Positions 31,087 through 41,197 are shown, numbered from the stretch's first letter. The stretch: 64,000 bases of DNA from Blastocatellia bacterium (GCA_016713405.1 JADJPF010000024.1:62001-126000), one strand, 5' to 3'. A program made the numbers and translations. Notes: generated by a model from the sequence alone, not told the origin.

Positions 31087-32648
31087 CTAAGGAGTATTTT
31101 TTAAGGATTCTGGCATAACTAGTGCGCCAGTCATACGCCGACTATGGAACTTAGCTTCTAATTGTTCCCATTCTATAGTCATTGAACCGCCGGAACTTTG
31201 ATGCTGTTTTTCCCAATTTGATAATAAATCTAGACAAGCATGGTCAATATAATCTAGTTTTTTGAAGAAAACATGAAGTTCAGCACCAGCAGGAACTTGT
31301 TCTAAAAGTGCTGCTAGTTGAGGGATTTTCATAAATGTAGCACTACCTTGAAGTGTTAAATTAGCAGCCTTTTTATCACTACAAACTATAAGCTTTGCAT
31401 CTAAATGAGTTAGAATATAAATTAGCTTAGCCATTGACAAAGCAAAACCTATTATAACGCCTGCTAAAAGATTAGTAGCAACAATTGCAACCATTGTTAC
31501 TATATAAATAGCAAACTCACTTTTGCCATAAGTTAATAATTCTTTCATTTTCTTAAAGTTAACTAGTTTGTAGCCTGTAAAAACTAAAATAGCAGCTAAA
31601 CTTGCTGTAGGGACTTTTGTAAAACTCCTGGTAGCAACAAAACAAATAATAAAATCCAAACACCATGTAAGATTGCAGAAAGACGTGTTTTACCACCTGC
31701 CTCAACATTAGCAGCACTACGTACAATTACACCTGTCATAGGTATTGCACCTAAAGCACCGCAAATGCTGTTTCCAACACCTTGTGCTAGCAGTTCTCGA
31801 TCATAATTAGTGCGTGCGCCTGAGTGCATTTGATCTACTGCTACAGCACATAGCAAGGTTTCTGCACTAGCAATAAAAGCTACTGATGCACCAGCAATAA
31901 AAATATTGCTACTTATAGACTTAAATACATCCAAAGTTGGGAGTTGCACCACATCACCTAGACTACTAGGAATTTCTACATATTTAATAGGAAAATCTAG
32001 TAGATTAGCTACTGTCATTCCTATTACTACTGCGACTAATGGGCCTGGAACCATTTTGATTTTTTTAGCAAAAATATTCCATAGGATTATTACAACAATA
32101 GTAATTGCACCAATTAAAGCAGCACGGTGATGCGTTGAACCATCCAAAGGGATAATGCCTTTATAAACAGCTTCAGGAATAGAAATAATATTTTTTAATC
32201 CATTGCCCTTGGGCCCATCATCTACCATTACATGAAATTGGCTAGAAAAAATTAACACACCAATTCCTGCTAACATTCCATGAATTACTGAAGGAGAAAC
32301 GGCACGAAACCATTGTCCTAGACCTAAAAGCCCTGCAACAACTTGACACAAACCAGCTATAAGGATAATTATTCCTAGTCTTTCTAGCCCATATGTTTGA
32401 ATAATTTCCAAAACAATAACTGATAATCCTGCTGCCGGGCCACTTACTTGCAGCGGTGCGCCAGCTAAAAAACCAACTAAAATTCCCCCAACAATACCTG
32501 TTATAAGTCCAAGTGCGGGTGGAACACCTGAAGCAACAGCAATACCCATACATAATGGTAGTGCTACTAGTACTACCACTATTGACGCAAGAACATCTTT
32601 GCCTGCATGTTCACGCGAAAAATCATTTTGAAAACTTAGTGCTTTCAT
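31087..32648 (-). CDS. SulP family anion (sulfate/bicarbonate) transporter with STAS domain (one-base frameshift)
   Basis: The joined frame gives about 520 residues. It starts DVLASIVVVLVALPLCMGIA with the SulP block GLITGIVGGILVGFLAGAPL and GPAAGLSVIV, then about ten further helices. The C-terminal STAS domain (about 410-510) includes AELHVFFKKLDYIDHACLDLL. The frame breaks at a T4 run (31615-31618). One added base turns GVLQK into GVLQKVPTASLAAILVFTGY, the usual SulP helix. The gene is 69 bases downstream of a beta-carbonic anhydrase on the same strand, which suggests bicarbonate as substrate; that is inference from context. Confidence 0.88.
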
Positions 32649-32717
32649 CCATTATTCTCCAAAAATTTTAACCAAAATATTGTCAATATATATTTCAAAT
32701 GCGCTTGTTTTGATTTG

Positions 32718-33437
32718 TTACCCGTTGTTAGCTTTTTCTGCTTTTTCTGGGCTAAGGGAATTTTCTTTGTCATCATCAATAAATCTATAGCGTGATTTAA
32801 CACCTAAAGTTTTTTGTGATGTAATAGGGCTAAAATGTGATTCATTTGGGTCAAAGGCTAAAATAGTGCCTGTTTCAATTTCATAGATCCAACCATGTAA
32901 AGTTAATTGCCCTTTAGCTAGACGTGCTGCAACCACTGGATAAGTACGTAAATTATCTATTTGAACTAGTACATTTTCTTTTATTGTCGCATTTAGCAAA
33001 TCTTTTCCTTCTAAATCACTATAACAATCTTTTACTACCTCATAAGTAGCTGAAGCATGCTCTAACCATTCTTTTACTAGCGGCATTGTTCCTAGATCTT
33101 CTCTATGTAGTAAGCCTTTCATTGCTCCACAATTTGAATGGCCCATAATTACAATATGAGCAACTCCTAAAGCTTTAATAGCATATTCAATAGTTGCAGC
33201 CTCTCCACCATGTGCTGCACCAAAAGCAGGGATAATATTGCCTGCATTACGTAAAATAAAAAGATCTCCAGGCTTGGTTTGCAGTAGCATTTCTACAGAA
33301 ATACGAGAGTCAGAACAAGTAATTAATAAAGTATCAGGTTTTTGCCCTTCAGAAAGTAGCTTAAATAAATCTTTATTTTCATTAAAACCGGTTGTTTGAA
33401 AATGATGAATGCCTCGAACTAACGCTTCCATATACAT
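32718..33437 (-). CDS. Beta-class carbonic anhydrase
   Basis: 239 residues. Zinc ligands are the Cys of LLITCSDSRI and the His and Cys of VIMGHSNCGAMKG, with the Asp-Arg dyad in SDSR. The helix FILRNAGNIIPAFGAAHGGE is typical of the family. It interconverts CO2 and bicarbonate in the cytoplasm. It lies just upstream of the SulP transporter in the same direction, so the pair probably forms an operon for inorganic carbon handling or pH balance. The ribosome binding site ggag lies just upstream of the ATG at 33437. Confidence 0.93.
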   Translation of the reverse strand: MYMEALVRGIHHFQTTGFNENKDLFKLLSEGQKPDTLLITCSDSRISVEMLLQTKPGDLFILRNAGNIIPAFGAAHGGEAATIEYAIKALGVAHIVIMGHSNCGAMKGLLHREDLGTMPLVKEWLEHASATYEVVKDCYSDLEGKDLLNATIKENVLVQIDNLRTYPVVAARLAKGQLTLHGWIYEIETGTILAFDPNESHFSPITSQKTLGVKSRYRFIDDDKENSLSPEKAEKANNG

Positions 33438-34250
33438 AATTCTCCTTAAGAATCAATATTTATATACTTAATTTAAGGTGCGTCATTACTAGAAAGTAGT
33501 CTGTTTTAAACGGGAAATGACGCTAGCCTACATAAAAATACCGTGATATTTTTGTCGATCTTTATTAACTTGTTTCTACTCAACAAGTAACAGCAACAAA
33601 TATAGCCAACAGGTTTCTTTTGAAAGAAAGCTGTTTAGTAATTTATGTAGTTTGTTATTAATTATAATTTTTAGAGTGTTTTTGTGTATGATGCAGCTTT
33701 TAGTTTGGTTGGTTGGTTTTATTTTAATTTAGAGTAGAAATTGAAAATTAAATTTTTTGTCCAAGTTATATCTGCTGTAAATAACAAACGGCTTTTTGCC
33801 TAATCTATTTTAACCATCACCAAAAACTTTATTTATTAGAGACTACTAAAGCTTATTAAATTACAAACTTTTAGTAGGTATTCAATTTCACGGTAAGAGG
33901 ATTTTGTTATTATATTTATTCCAGTTACTACCCTGTTAAATACACTCTGTTAAAAATAATAAAAAGTTTTAACAACTAACCTATAAATATTTATAGATTT
34001 AGCCTAGCAATAGTAAAAAAACTTTATAAATCTGGCAATATTAAACTCCGGTTTAATTTTGTCCTTTGTTCTGCTGTTTATATTATTTTTATAATTGTTT
34101 TATATTTAGTATTTCGCATTTAGGAAAAACTTTGTTTACTATGAATTTATTATTTCTTCATTTGAAACATCTTTTGTTTGCTTCATAATATAAAAAATAA
34201 TTTAAACTTATTAAAAGCCAGTGATTTTTCTTAAGTTTTGAGGTAGTTTA
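33438..34250. other. Long AT-rich intergenic region
   Basis: 813 bases between the divergent carbonic anhydrase and DUF2071 genes. gcgtcatt (33480-33487) and aatgacgc (33516-33523) form an 8-bp inverted repeat about 45 bases upstream of the carbonic anhydrase start, a possible operator. The rest is AT-rich without a credible frame or RNA gene. Confidence 0.5.
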
Positions 34251-34985
34251 ATGGCTAGTAATCCTATAACAATGGTTGGAAGGTTGGATCAATGTTGGCT
34301 ATTTACTTATCAAACCAAAATAGCTGATGTAGAAAATTTACTTCCTGCTAACTTATCGCTAGTTACTTACAAGGGCTATGCTTTTTGGAATGTGGTTGTT
34401 TCTCATATCCAGTCAATGCGTCCTAAATATATACCTGCTATTTTTGGGCTAGATTATTGGCATATTGCCTATCGTCTTTATGTTAAGTTTCAGCCCTTAG
34501 GACAAGAAGCTATTGAAGGGCTATATTTTCTAAGAAGTGATTGCGATAATCGATTGATTGCTTTAGGTGGAAATATGCTAACGAATTTTAATTTACACCT
34601 AACAGATATTGAAATTGAACGTAAGCCAGAAATAATAAGTATCAACATTAAATCTTTGGATGCTCCTGCCAAAGTGATGCTAGAGCCTAATGTTAAGGCT
34701 CAACTTCCTGAAAATAGCATTTTTCCTTCACTAGAATTTGCAGGCGATTTTCTAAAATATAAGCCTAATGGAATTGCTATAAATGCTGATGGAAGCGCAA
34801 ATATAATTCATATAAAAAGACGTGAAGAAGATTGGCATTATCAATTAATTAATGTTAAAAGTGCTAACTGGGCTTTTTTTAAGGATAAAAATGTTAGCCC
34901 AATTGTTTGTTATAAAGTCGAACCAATTAATTACCAATGGAACCGAGGTTGCAACTATCAAGTAGGCAAAGCCCCAACTAAATAA
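34251..34985 (+). CDS. DUF2071-like protein
   Basis: 244 residues. It resembles the acetoacetate-decarboxylase-like DUF2071 family: a WLFTYQTKIADVENLLPANL opening (the "must fit the lipid or ligand" N-terminal strand), YKGYAFWNVVVSHI, then an RLYVKF strand and a GLYFLRSDCDN strand. No enzymatic role is established for this family. The gene is followed 16 bases later by hisB on the same strand, so it may be the first gene of a small operon, although no histidine function can be inferred. Confidence 0.6.
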   Translation: MASNPITMVGRLDQCWLFTYQTKIADVENLLPANLSLVTYKGYAFWNVVVSHIQSMRPKYIPAIFGLDYWHIAYRLYVKFQPLGQEAIEGLYFLRSDCDNRLIALGGNMLTNFNLHLTDIEIERKPEIISINIKSLDAPAKVMLEPNVKAQLPENSIFPSLEFAGDFLKYKPNGIAINADGSANIIHIKRREEDWHYQLINVKSANWAFFKDKNVSPIVCYKVEPINYQWNRGCNYQVGKAPTK

Positions 34986-35001
34986 AATAGGAAAAATAAC
35001 A

Positions 35002-35592
35002 ATGAGCCGACAAGCCAAAGTTACCCGCAAAACAAAAGAAACAGACATAAAAATTAGCCTAAACCTTGATGGACAAGGACAAGCAGAAATCTCTACTGGA
35101 ATAGGCTTTTTTAATCATATGTTGGAGTTATTTGCTAAGCATAGTTTATTTGACTTAAAGATTAATTGCCAAGGAGACTTACACATTGATGATCATCACA
35201 CAGTAGAAGACATTGCAATTACTTTAGGCCGTGCTTTTGCACACGCGCTAGGGGATAAAACAGGAATTGAACGCTATGGTGTGGCTTACGTCCCGATGGA
35301 TGAAACTTTAGTTCGTACTGTCGTAGATCTCTCAGGAAGAGCTTATTTAGTTTATAATGCTGCTCCCATAAGGCCAATAATTGGAACATTTGCTGTAGAA
35401 TTGGCAGAACATTTTTGGCATTCATTTTCTGATTCAATTAGAGCAAATATTCATATTGAATTAATTTATGGACGTAATCAACACCATATTTTAGAAGCGA
35501 TTTTTAAGTCTACTGCTCGTGCTTTGTCTGCTGCAACAAGGATAAATCCAAGGATTGAAGGGACTTTATCCACTAAAGGCACTTTAACTTAA
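35002..35592 (+). CDS. hisB: Imidazoleglycerol-phosphate dehydratase
   Basis: 196 residues, the monofunctional HisB length. It dehydrates imidazole glycerol phosphate to imidazole acetol phosphate in histidine synthesis. The metal-binding motifs are GFFNHMLELFAKH, IDDHHTVEDIAITLG, AEHFWHSF and GRNQHHILEAIFKSTARAL. An aggaaa box lies about 8 bases upstream. No other his gene is in the window, so the pathway is scattered or resumes elsewhere. Confidence 0.96.
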   Translation: MSRQAKVTRKTKETDIKISLNLDGQGQAEISTGIGFFNHMLELFAKHSLFDLKINCQGDLHIDDHHTVEDIAITLGRAFAHALGDKTGIERYGVAYVPMDETLVRTVVDLSGRAYLVYNAAPIRPIIGTFAVELAEHFWHSFSDSIRANIHIELIYGRNQHHILEAIFKSTARALSAATRINPRIEGTLSTKGTLT

Positions 35593-35603
35593 GAATAAAT
35601 TTT

Positions 35604-36182
35604 TTATTCCATTATTCTTTGGTTTAAGGCTGGTTTAACAACAAGTTCTCTAAAACCTGTTTGCGGATCGTCTTCTCTGGAAAAAATAACATCATCTAAA
35701 GAGCAAATAAATAATTCTACGGTAGTGTAAACCTTGCAACCTTCAGACATATGGCCGCCAAAGGTTTTGCCAGTTTTATCAGCAAGCGACACATGAAAAT
35801 GAACACCATTAGGGGAAATAGTTCCAACTAGCGATACAATTTCCATTTTTTCATTATAGTTAACAGGATCTTTTTGATCGGCAAGTCTCAAGGTTGCTTC
35901 TTGTAAACTTCCTACAGCAGTTACAATAAAACCTGATTTAATGGAATTTTCCTTAGCAAACTGCTCTAATGCAATTTTTACATCTTGTTGAGGTTTGAGT
36001 CTTAAAGCATAGATTTTAGAGCTTTTTGATAGTGCAAAATTAGTAACTTTATTTGGGTCAGTTTCTTTGGGTTTATCACCTAGGTCAAGGATTTTACCTT
36101 GAGCAAAAGAAAGGCTTTCAAAACTAGCCAAAAGTAGCAAATAGGCAATAGACATAAAAAGTATTTTTATATTTTTGTGCAT
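35604..36182 (-). CDS. Secreted PPC/DUF296 domain protein
   Basis: About 192 residues. A signal peptide (SIAYLLLLASFESLSFAQG) is followed by a PPC (DUF296) domain: YALRLKPQQDVKIALEQFA, SGFIVTAVGSLQEATLR, then PNGVHFHVSLADKTGKTFGG, and HMSEGCKVYTTVEL with the conserved HxHxS-type pattern. Bacterial PPC proteins are usually cytoplasmic and of unknown or DNA-linked role, so an exported one is mildly unusual. I chose the second ATG (36182) because gaagga abuts the first one. It converges with hisB. Confidence 0.75.
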   Translation of the reverse strand: MHKNIKILFMSIAYLLLLASFESLSFAQGKILDLGDKPKETDPNKVTNFALSKSSKIYALRLKPQQDVKIALEQFAKENSIKSGFIVTAVGSLQEATLRLADQKDPVNYNEKMEIVSLVGTISPNGVHFHVSLADKTGKTFGGHMSEGCKVYTTVELFICSLDDVIFSREDDPQTGFRELVVKPALNQRIME

Positions 36183-36199
36183 TAACATTCCTTCAAAAA

Positions 36200-36240
36200 A
36201 TTAAATTTATAAGAATCTTAACTCTCATTAAGATTCTTAT
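36200..36240 (-). terminator. Probable terminator after comM
   Basis: ataagaatctta (36209-36220) and taagattcttat (36229-36240) form a perfect 12-bp stem with an 8-base loop. On the minus strand it is followed by a T-rich tail toward 36192. It lies 40 bases past the comM stop and just upstream of the PPC gene. Confidence 0.6.
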
Positions 36241-36280
36241 GGAAAGTGTTTTGACTGATTTTAAGCAATAGGCAAAGATT

Positions 36281-37846
36281 TTATTTCCAATAATTACGAT
36301 CAAGTGAGCGGTATTGAATTGCTTCAGCAATATGATGAGTGTCAATGTTTGATGCTCCTTCTATATCTGCAATTGTACGACTAACCTTAAGAATTCTATC
36401 GTAAGCTCTTGCAGAGAGTCCTAAGCGATTAAGAGCATGTTCTAATATAGTTTTAGCGTTATTGCTTATTTTGCAGTGCTTTGCAATAAGTTGTGAGTTC
36501 ATTTGGGCATTAGCAAAAATAGAATTGCTAGAAAATCTCTCTATTTGTCTATTTCTAGCTGCAATTACACGGCTGCGAATACAATTAGAGCTATCTACAT
36601 CTGCTGTTTCAAGTTCTTTAAACTTTACAGCAGGTACTTCAATATGAATATCTATGCGATCTAGCAGAGGGCCAGAAATTTTATTTACGTAACGTTGTAT
36701 TTGCATAGGGCTACATTTACATTCTCTAGTTGGCGAGCCAAAATAACCACAAGGACAAGGATTCATAGCAGCGATAAGCATAAAGTTAGAGGGAAAAGTA
36801 AGTGACATGCTAGCTCGGCTAATAGTGACAAGCCCATCTTCAATTGGCTGACGTAAAACTTCTAGTACATTTCGAGCAAATTCTGGCAGTTCATCTAAAA
36901 ATAATACTCCATAATGGGCTAGAGAAACTTCACCAGGTCTTGGAACTGTTCCACCTCCAATTAAACCGGCATCGCTTGTTGTATGGTGTGGAGAGCGAAA
37001 AGGTCTTTTTGCAACTAGACCACCGCCATTAACTAACCCTACTACACTATGAATTTGAGTTATAGAAAGGGCTTCTTCAAATGTTAGAGGTGGAAGAATT
37101 GTAGGAACTCGCCGAGCAAGCATTGTTTTTCCTGATCCAGGCGGGCCAATTAATAAAATATTATGTCCACCAGCACTAGCTACTTCTAAGGCTCGTTTGA
37201 CATGAGATTGTCCTTTAACTTCTTGAAAATCAAGATCATATTTATTATTAGTTAAAAGTAGTTTTGCTGCGTCAACGCTTAATGGATTTATAGCGTTAGC
37301 AGGGTCGTTTTTAGCAAGATTTTCTAGTATTACTACTACATCTTTAAGTGATTGAACAGGATAAATAGCCATTCCTTCGACTACAGCAGCTTCATGGCTA
37401 TTTTCTACTGGAACAAAGATCTGTTTAAGTCCTGAACTACGAGCTTTAATTGTTGCAGGCAACACCCCACGAACCGGGCGAATACGACCATCTAAGGCTA
37501 GTTCACCTAAAAATAAGGTATCTGTTAAATCCATTTTGGAAATTTCACCATTAGCACCTAAAATTCCTAGTGCAATTGGTAGATCAAAGCTAGAACCTTC
37601 TTTTCTAACATTGGCAGGGGCAAGATTGACAATAATTCTGTGTTGAGGAAAGAAAAAGCCACAATTATTAATAGCTGCTCGGATACGTTCTCGGCTTTCT
37701 CTAACGGTTGTATCAGGTAGCCCTACCATTGTAAAAGTTGCTATTTGTTCTGGTTCTTTTGGTTTAAGTTGTAGGTCAATTTCTACTTCTATTAGTGATG
37801 CTTCTATACCAAAAACAGCCGCAGTAAGGGTTTTAAATAAAGACAT
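36281..37846 (-). CDS. comM: YifB/ComM family Mg-chelatase-like AAA ATPase
   Basis: About 521 residues. A Lon-protease-like N-terminal domain (FTMVGLPDTTVRESRERIRA, then NLAPANVRKEGSSFDLPIA) is followed by an AAA+ module with Walker A GPPGSGKTMLARR and the Mg-chelatase pattern FRSPHHTTSDAGLIGGG, LFLDELPEF and MNPCPCG. ComM is a helicase that promotes branch migration during natural transformation. I chose ATG 37846 because ggag precedes it; the longer frame starts at a TTG (37861) inside that site. No competence cluster is adjacent. Confidence 0.93.
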   Translation of the reverse strand: MSLFKTLTAAVFGIEASLIEVEIDLQLKPKEPEQIATFTMVGLPDTTVRESRERIRAAINNCGFFFPQHRIIVNLAPANVRKEGSSFDLPIALGILGANGEISKMDLTDTLFLGELALDGRIRPVRGVLPATIKARSSGLKQIFVPVENSHEAAVVEGMAIYPVQSLKDVVVILENLAKNDPANAINPLSVDAAKLLLTNNKYDLDFQEVKGQSHVKRALEVASAGGHNILLIGPPGSGKTMLARRVPTILPPLTFEEALSITQIHSVVGLVNGGGLVAKRPFRSPHHTTSDAGLIGGGTVPRPGEVSLAHYGVLFLDELPEFARNVLEVLRQPIEDGLVTISRASMSLTFPSNFMLIAAMNPCPCGYFGSPTRECKCSPMQIQRYVNKISGPLLDRIDIHIEVPAVKFKELETADVDSSNCIRSRVIAARNRQIERFSSNSIFANAQMNSQLIAKHCKISNNAKTILEHALNRLGLSARAYDRILKVSRTIADIEGASNIDTHHIAEAIQYRSLDRNYWK

Positions 37847-38013
37847 AAAGTTATTCTCCAAAATATACTTAAGATTAAAAGTTGATTGGAATTACAAAAG
37901 GTTTATTAAAGAGGGTGTATTTTTAGATAGGTATAGATGCAATAAAAAGATTTATTTAGGCAAAAGAGAGACTTTTATTGCCGCAGATTTTGGGCTAAAG
38001 TATACTAAAAGCT

Positions 38014-38619
38014 ATGAAAGTGCCAACCCAAAAAATTTTAGTTGTTGATGATGACCAAGATGCGCGTGAATATTTGGTGATGTGTTTTGAGCAAATGAAT
38101 TACCAGGTTATTCAAGCTACTAATGGTCAAGAAGCTTTAAGTTTAACGAAAATAGAACAACCAGATGTTATTGTTTTAGATGTTGTAATGCCAGACCTGG
38201 ACGGCTACCAAGTTTGTTATCAATTAAAAGAAAACAAGGAAACTAGCCATATTCCAATAATTTTAATTACGGTTCTTCGCAAATTAGAAGATGAAATAAG
38301 AGGTTTTGAAGCAGGTGCGCATGATTACATCAGTAAGCCTTATAACAGAGCAGAATTAGCAGCAAGAATTACTGCTGCAATGAGGGTAAAAAGTTTACAA
38401 GATAAATTAAGATATCGTAATGATTCACTAAAAGAAATAATTAAGGTTTTACAAAGAGATATTACAGATCCTTTAACAGGTGTGCTAGGTCGTACTACTT
38501 TACTTTTACGCCATCGTTTACCAGAAGATGTTTCTGAGGGACTGCAAACTATTGAAAATCTAGCACAAAAAATTGCTAAACTAGTAAAACAACTAGATCA
38601 AGAAATCAAAGATATTTAG
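38014..38619 (+). CDS. Response regulator with C-terminal degenerate histidine-kinase-like dimerisation helices
   Basis: 201 residues. The receiver domain (1-125) has ILVVDDDQDARE, the acceptor Asp in VIVLDVVMPDLDG, and the Lys in YISKPYNRAELAARI. After a linker helix, LQRDITDPLTGVLGRTTLLL resembles the HisKA H-box (usually xSHDLRxPLTxxLG), with the His replaced by Arg. A second helix follows (LPEDVSEGLQTIENLAQKI). It probably works as a phosphorylation-dependent dimer or scaffold and not as a DNA binder. The next gene downstream (a Pro-rich protein) is on the same strand. Confidence 0.85.
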   Translation: MKVPTQKILVVDDDQDAREYLVMCFEQMNYQVIQATNGQEALSLTKIEQPDVIVLDVVMPDLDGYQVCYQLKENKETSHIPIILITVLRKLEDEIRGFEAGAHDYISKPYNRAELAARITAAMRVKSLQDKLRYRNDSLKEIIKVLQRDITDPLTGVLGRTTLLLRHRLPEDVSEGLQTIENLAQKIAKLVKQLDQEIKDI

Positions 38620-38680
38620 TAAAATTTGTTAGCATTAAAAGCTACTTGATTATCAAAATTAAATTTATATAATAGGCCAC

Positions 38681-39463
38681 ATGGAAAATAGAAAAAAAAG
38701 TATAGAAGAACTACAAGCCGAACTTACCTTAGAGTCAGAAGCATTAGCTACTCTACAATTAATTTATGCTGAAAAAGTAAAGCAAGTACGCATTAACACT
38801 TTACTTCCTCCAGATATCCAAGCTAGATTTCTTGTAGAATGGGAAACTTTCTACCAACAAAGAATGTCAGCTATTTTCCGTAAAGATTATCAATTAGATA
38901 TTAGAGAAATTCTTAATTCTGGCACAATGCCAGCTATGCAAATTCCTGCTGCTGTGCCAGTCGCGCCAGCCTTACAGCCAAGCTTGCCACCAGCAGTAGC
39001 ACCTGCATCATTTTCATCTACTCCTGCACCAGTAGTTTCTACACCAGTAGCAGCACCTGTAAAAAATAGACCTGCACCAGTAGCACCACCAGCGATAGCT
39101 CCAAACCAAGCTGCTATGCCAGCTATGCCAGCAAAACAAAGAGATTTTACTCCACCACCACCGCCACCACCACCATCACTACCACCAATGCCTTCTAGCA
39201 GCTTAGAATCACCTATAAGCGAAGATATTTTAGGGGTTAATACTGGTAGTTGGATGAATCCAGCAGAGTCCATTGGATATGAGCAATATTCAGATAATGA
39301 GCCAATATCATCTACTTTAATGGACAGCGATAAAATACAAGACGATAGTTCAAACGATTATGATGATGAAGAAAGCGATTCAATAGATGGATTTGCTGCT
39401 ACTTCAGGTCTAAAAGGTCTAACAGAGTTTATGGATTTTGACTTAAAAAGGAAAAAATCCTAA
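38681..39463 (+). CDS. Hypothetical protein with helical N-terminus and Pro/Ala-rich middle
   Basis: 260 residues. Residues 1-80 are charged and helical (ELTLESEALATLQLIYAEKV, then VEWETFYQQRMSAIFRK). Residues 85-170 are Pro/Ala/Val-rich (repeats of PAPV and APV, then an eight-proline run). Residues 180-250 are acidic and Ser-rich, with a short basic end (KRKKS). I do not recognise a family. The architecture suggests a scaffold or linker protein. It is 61 bases downstream of the response regulator on the same strand, so a partnership is possible. Confidence 0.6.
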   Translation: MENRKKSIEELQAELTLESEALATLQLIYAEKVKQVRINTLLPPDIQARFLVEWETFYQQRMSAIFRKDYQLDIREILNSGTMPAMQIPAAVPVAPALQPSLPPAVAPASFSSTPAPVVSTPVAAPVKNRPAPVAPPAIAPNQAAMPAMPAKQRDFTPPPPPPPPSLPPMPSSSLESPISEDILGVNTGSWMNPAESIGYEQYSDNEPISSTLMDSDKIQDDSSNDYDDEESDSIDGFAATSGLKGLTEFMDFDLKRKKS

Positions 39464-39555
39464 ATAATTTTCAAAACTAAAAATTAATAACACACTTCTT
39501 TTTAGCTTATTTTTTAGCTTTATAACTTAGCTAATTCTATTCAACAAGGTAAATT

Positions 39556-40524
39556 ATGCAAAAACGTATTCTTTCTGGTATTCAACCATCAGGTAAATTA
39601 CATATAGGAAATTACTTTGGTGCTATTAAACAGCATATAGCCTTACAAGATCAAGGTGAAGGCTTTTATTTTATTGCTAATTACCATGCTTTGACTACTG
39701 TACAAGATGCAGAATTATTAAGAAACCTAACATTGGATGTTGCAATAGATTATCTTGCACTTGGGCTTTCTCCAGAAAAAGCTACTTTATTTAGACAATC
39801 TGATGTTCCAGAAGTAACAGAATTAGCTTGGTTACTTGCTACAGTAACGGGAATGGGGCTTTTAGAACGCGCTCATTCATATAAAGATAAGATTGCTAAA
39901 GGGATTGCTGCAAAAGTAGGGCTATTTACTTATCCAGTTTTAATGGCAGCAGATATTTTAATTTATCAATCAGATTTAGTTCCTGTTGGTGCTGACCAGG
40001 TGCAACATATTGAAATGACACAAGATATGGCAGGTTATTTTAATACTACTTTTGGTAAAGAAGTATTTAAGCGACCTGAAGCAAAGCTAAATTCTACAGC
40101 TAAAGTTCCGGGCCTGGATGGTCAGAAAATGAGTAAATCCTATAACAATACTATAGAGATTTTTGCTGAAGGAAATGCACTAAAAAAAGTAATTATGGGC
40201 ATTGTTACAGATTCAACACCTGTTGAAGCTCCAAAAGATCCTGATAATAGTATTATTTTTCAGTTATATACTCTTTTTGCTGATGAAAAAGAAAAAGAAG
40301 AAATGCGTGAAAAGTTTTTAGCTGGTGGATATGGTTATGGAGAAGCAAAGAAAACTTTACTTAAGCAAATTGATGACTATTTTGCTCCTGCCCGCAGTAA
40401 GCGAAAAGAATTAGCAAAAGATCGAGCTTATGTAGAAGAAATTTTGCAAAAAGGAGCAATTAAAGCGCGAGAGGAAGCAAGCAAAACCTTAAAAGCCGCT
40501 CGCAAAGCTTGTGGGATTGATTAA
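39556..40524 (+). CDS. trpS: Tryptophanyl-tRNA synthetase
   Basis: 322 residues, class I. The HIGH-like signature is SGIQPSGKLHIGNYFGAI and the KMSKS motif is DGQKMSKSYNN. DSTPVEAPKDPDNS and the GYGEAKKTLL helix are family-typical. It charges tRNA-Trp. TGG codons are used for Trp throughout the window, so a conventional tRNA-Trp is implied. Its ribosome binding site (aaggt) is modest. It converges on an unknown gene with seven bases between stops. Confidence 0.96.
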   Translation: MQKRILSGIQPSGKLHIGNYFGAIKQHIALQDQGEGFYFIANYHALTTVQDAELLRNLTLDVAIDYLALGLSPEKATLFRQSDVPEVTELAWLLATVTGMGLLERAHSYKDKIAKGIAAKVGLFTYPVLMAADILIYQSDLVPVGADQVQHIEMTQDMAGYFNTTFGKEVFKRPEAKLNSTAKVPGLDGQKMSKSYNNTIEIFAEGNALKKVIMGIVTDSTPVEAPKDPDNSIIFQLYTLFADEKEKEEMREKFLAGGYGYGEAKKTLLKQIDDYFAPARSKRKELAKDRAYVEEILQKGAIKAREEASKTLKAARKACGID

Positions 40525-40531
40525 TAGAAGG

Positions 40532-41197
40532 TTAAGAAATTGGTAAAAATCTTTTAACAAAGTCTCGCCAAGTGTTTTGAGGTGTAATATAAGCTGAAAG
40601 GGTGCGGTTAAGAGCATTAAGCGTTGCTTTTGCCGCTGCTTGAAGAGGTAAAGAGTCATTTTCTGCCATTGCTACACCAGAAAGAGTTTGCATTGAACCT
40701 TGTTGGCCCGCTTTTAATAAGACTGCTACCATAGATTGTTCAATTTTTTCTAGTGAATGATGTTTAACTTGAACTAGCTCAAATAGTAGCTTATCGCCTA
40801 GGATTTCTGTTATAGCTGCTAGTGTTGCTTGAACTGCTGCTATTAGCATTTGGTCTTTGTTTTCATCACAAGTTTTTTCTGAAGTTACTACCGCAGCTTT
40901 TGATGATAATGTTACAGCAACTGCTCGTTTATCTTCATCACGCCGCCAAATATCAACAGCGTGTAAAACTAGTCTAGGAGGACGTTTTTTATCTGTAGTT
41001 TTAGGTAATTGTTCTAGTAAGGTATTTATAGATTCCTGATTAATATAAATTTCAGAACCTTTTTCTTCACCTTTTAAGTAACCAAGTTTGATCCATTCTA
41101 ATAAAGTTTCTTTGTCTGGTGTAGAGCCTAATGATTCAGTAATTATTTTTTGTGCTTCAAATAAAGAAACTTTTTCTTCATTAGATTGGTCAGTCAT
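40532..41197 (-). CDS. Hypothetical protein
   Basis: 221 residues. An N-terminal ~65-residue helical part (SLFEAQKIITESLG, TLLEWIKLGYLKGEE) looks like a small winged-helix or MerR-like recognition segment. After RPPRLVLHAVDIWRRDEDKR, a domain with alternating strands and Ala-rich helices follows (AVAVTLSSKAAVV, LIAAVQATLAAITEIL, VAVLLKAG, LQAAAKATLNALNRTLSAY). This looks like a repeated alpha/beta unit found in actinobacterial hypothetical proteins, but I cannot name it. It is co-directional with and upstream of the redox pair terminator, and separate from that pair. Confidence 0.6.
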   Translation of the reverse strand: MTDQSNEEKVSLFEAQKIITESLGSTPDKETLLEWIKLGYLKGEEKGSEIYINQESINTLLEQLPKTTDKKRPPRLVLHAVDIWRRDEDKRAVAVTLSSKAAVVTSEKTCDENKDQMLIAAVQATLAAITEILGDKLLFELVQVKHHSLEKIEQSMVAVLLKAGQQGSMQTLSGVAMAENDSLPLQAAAKATLNALNRTLSAYITPQNTWRDFVKRFLPIS

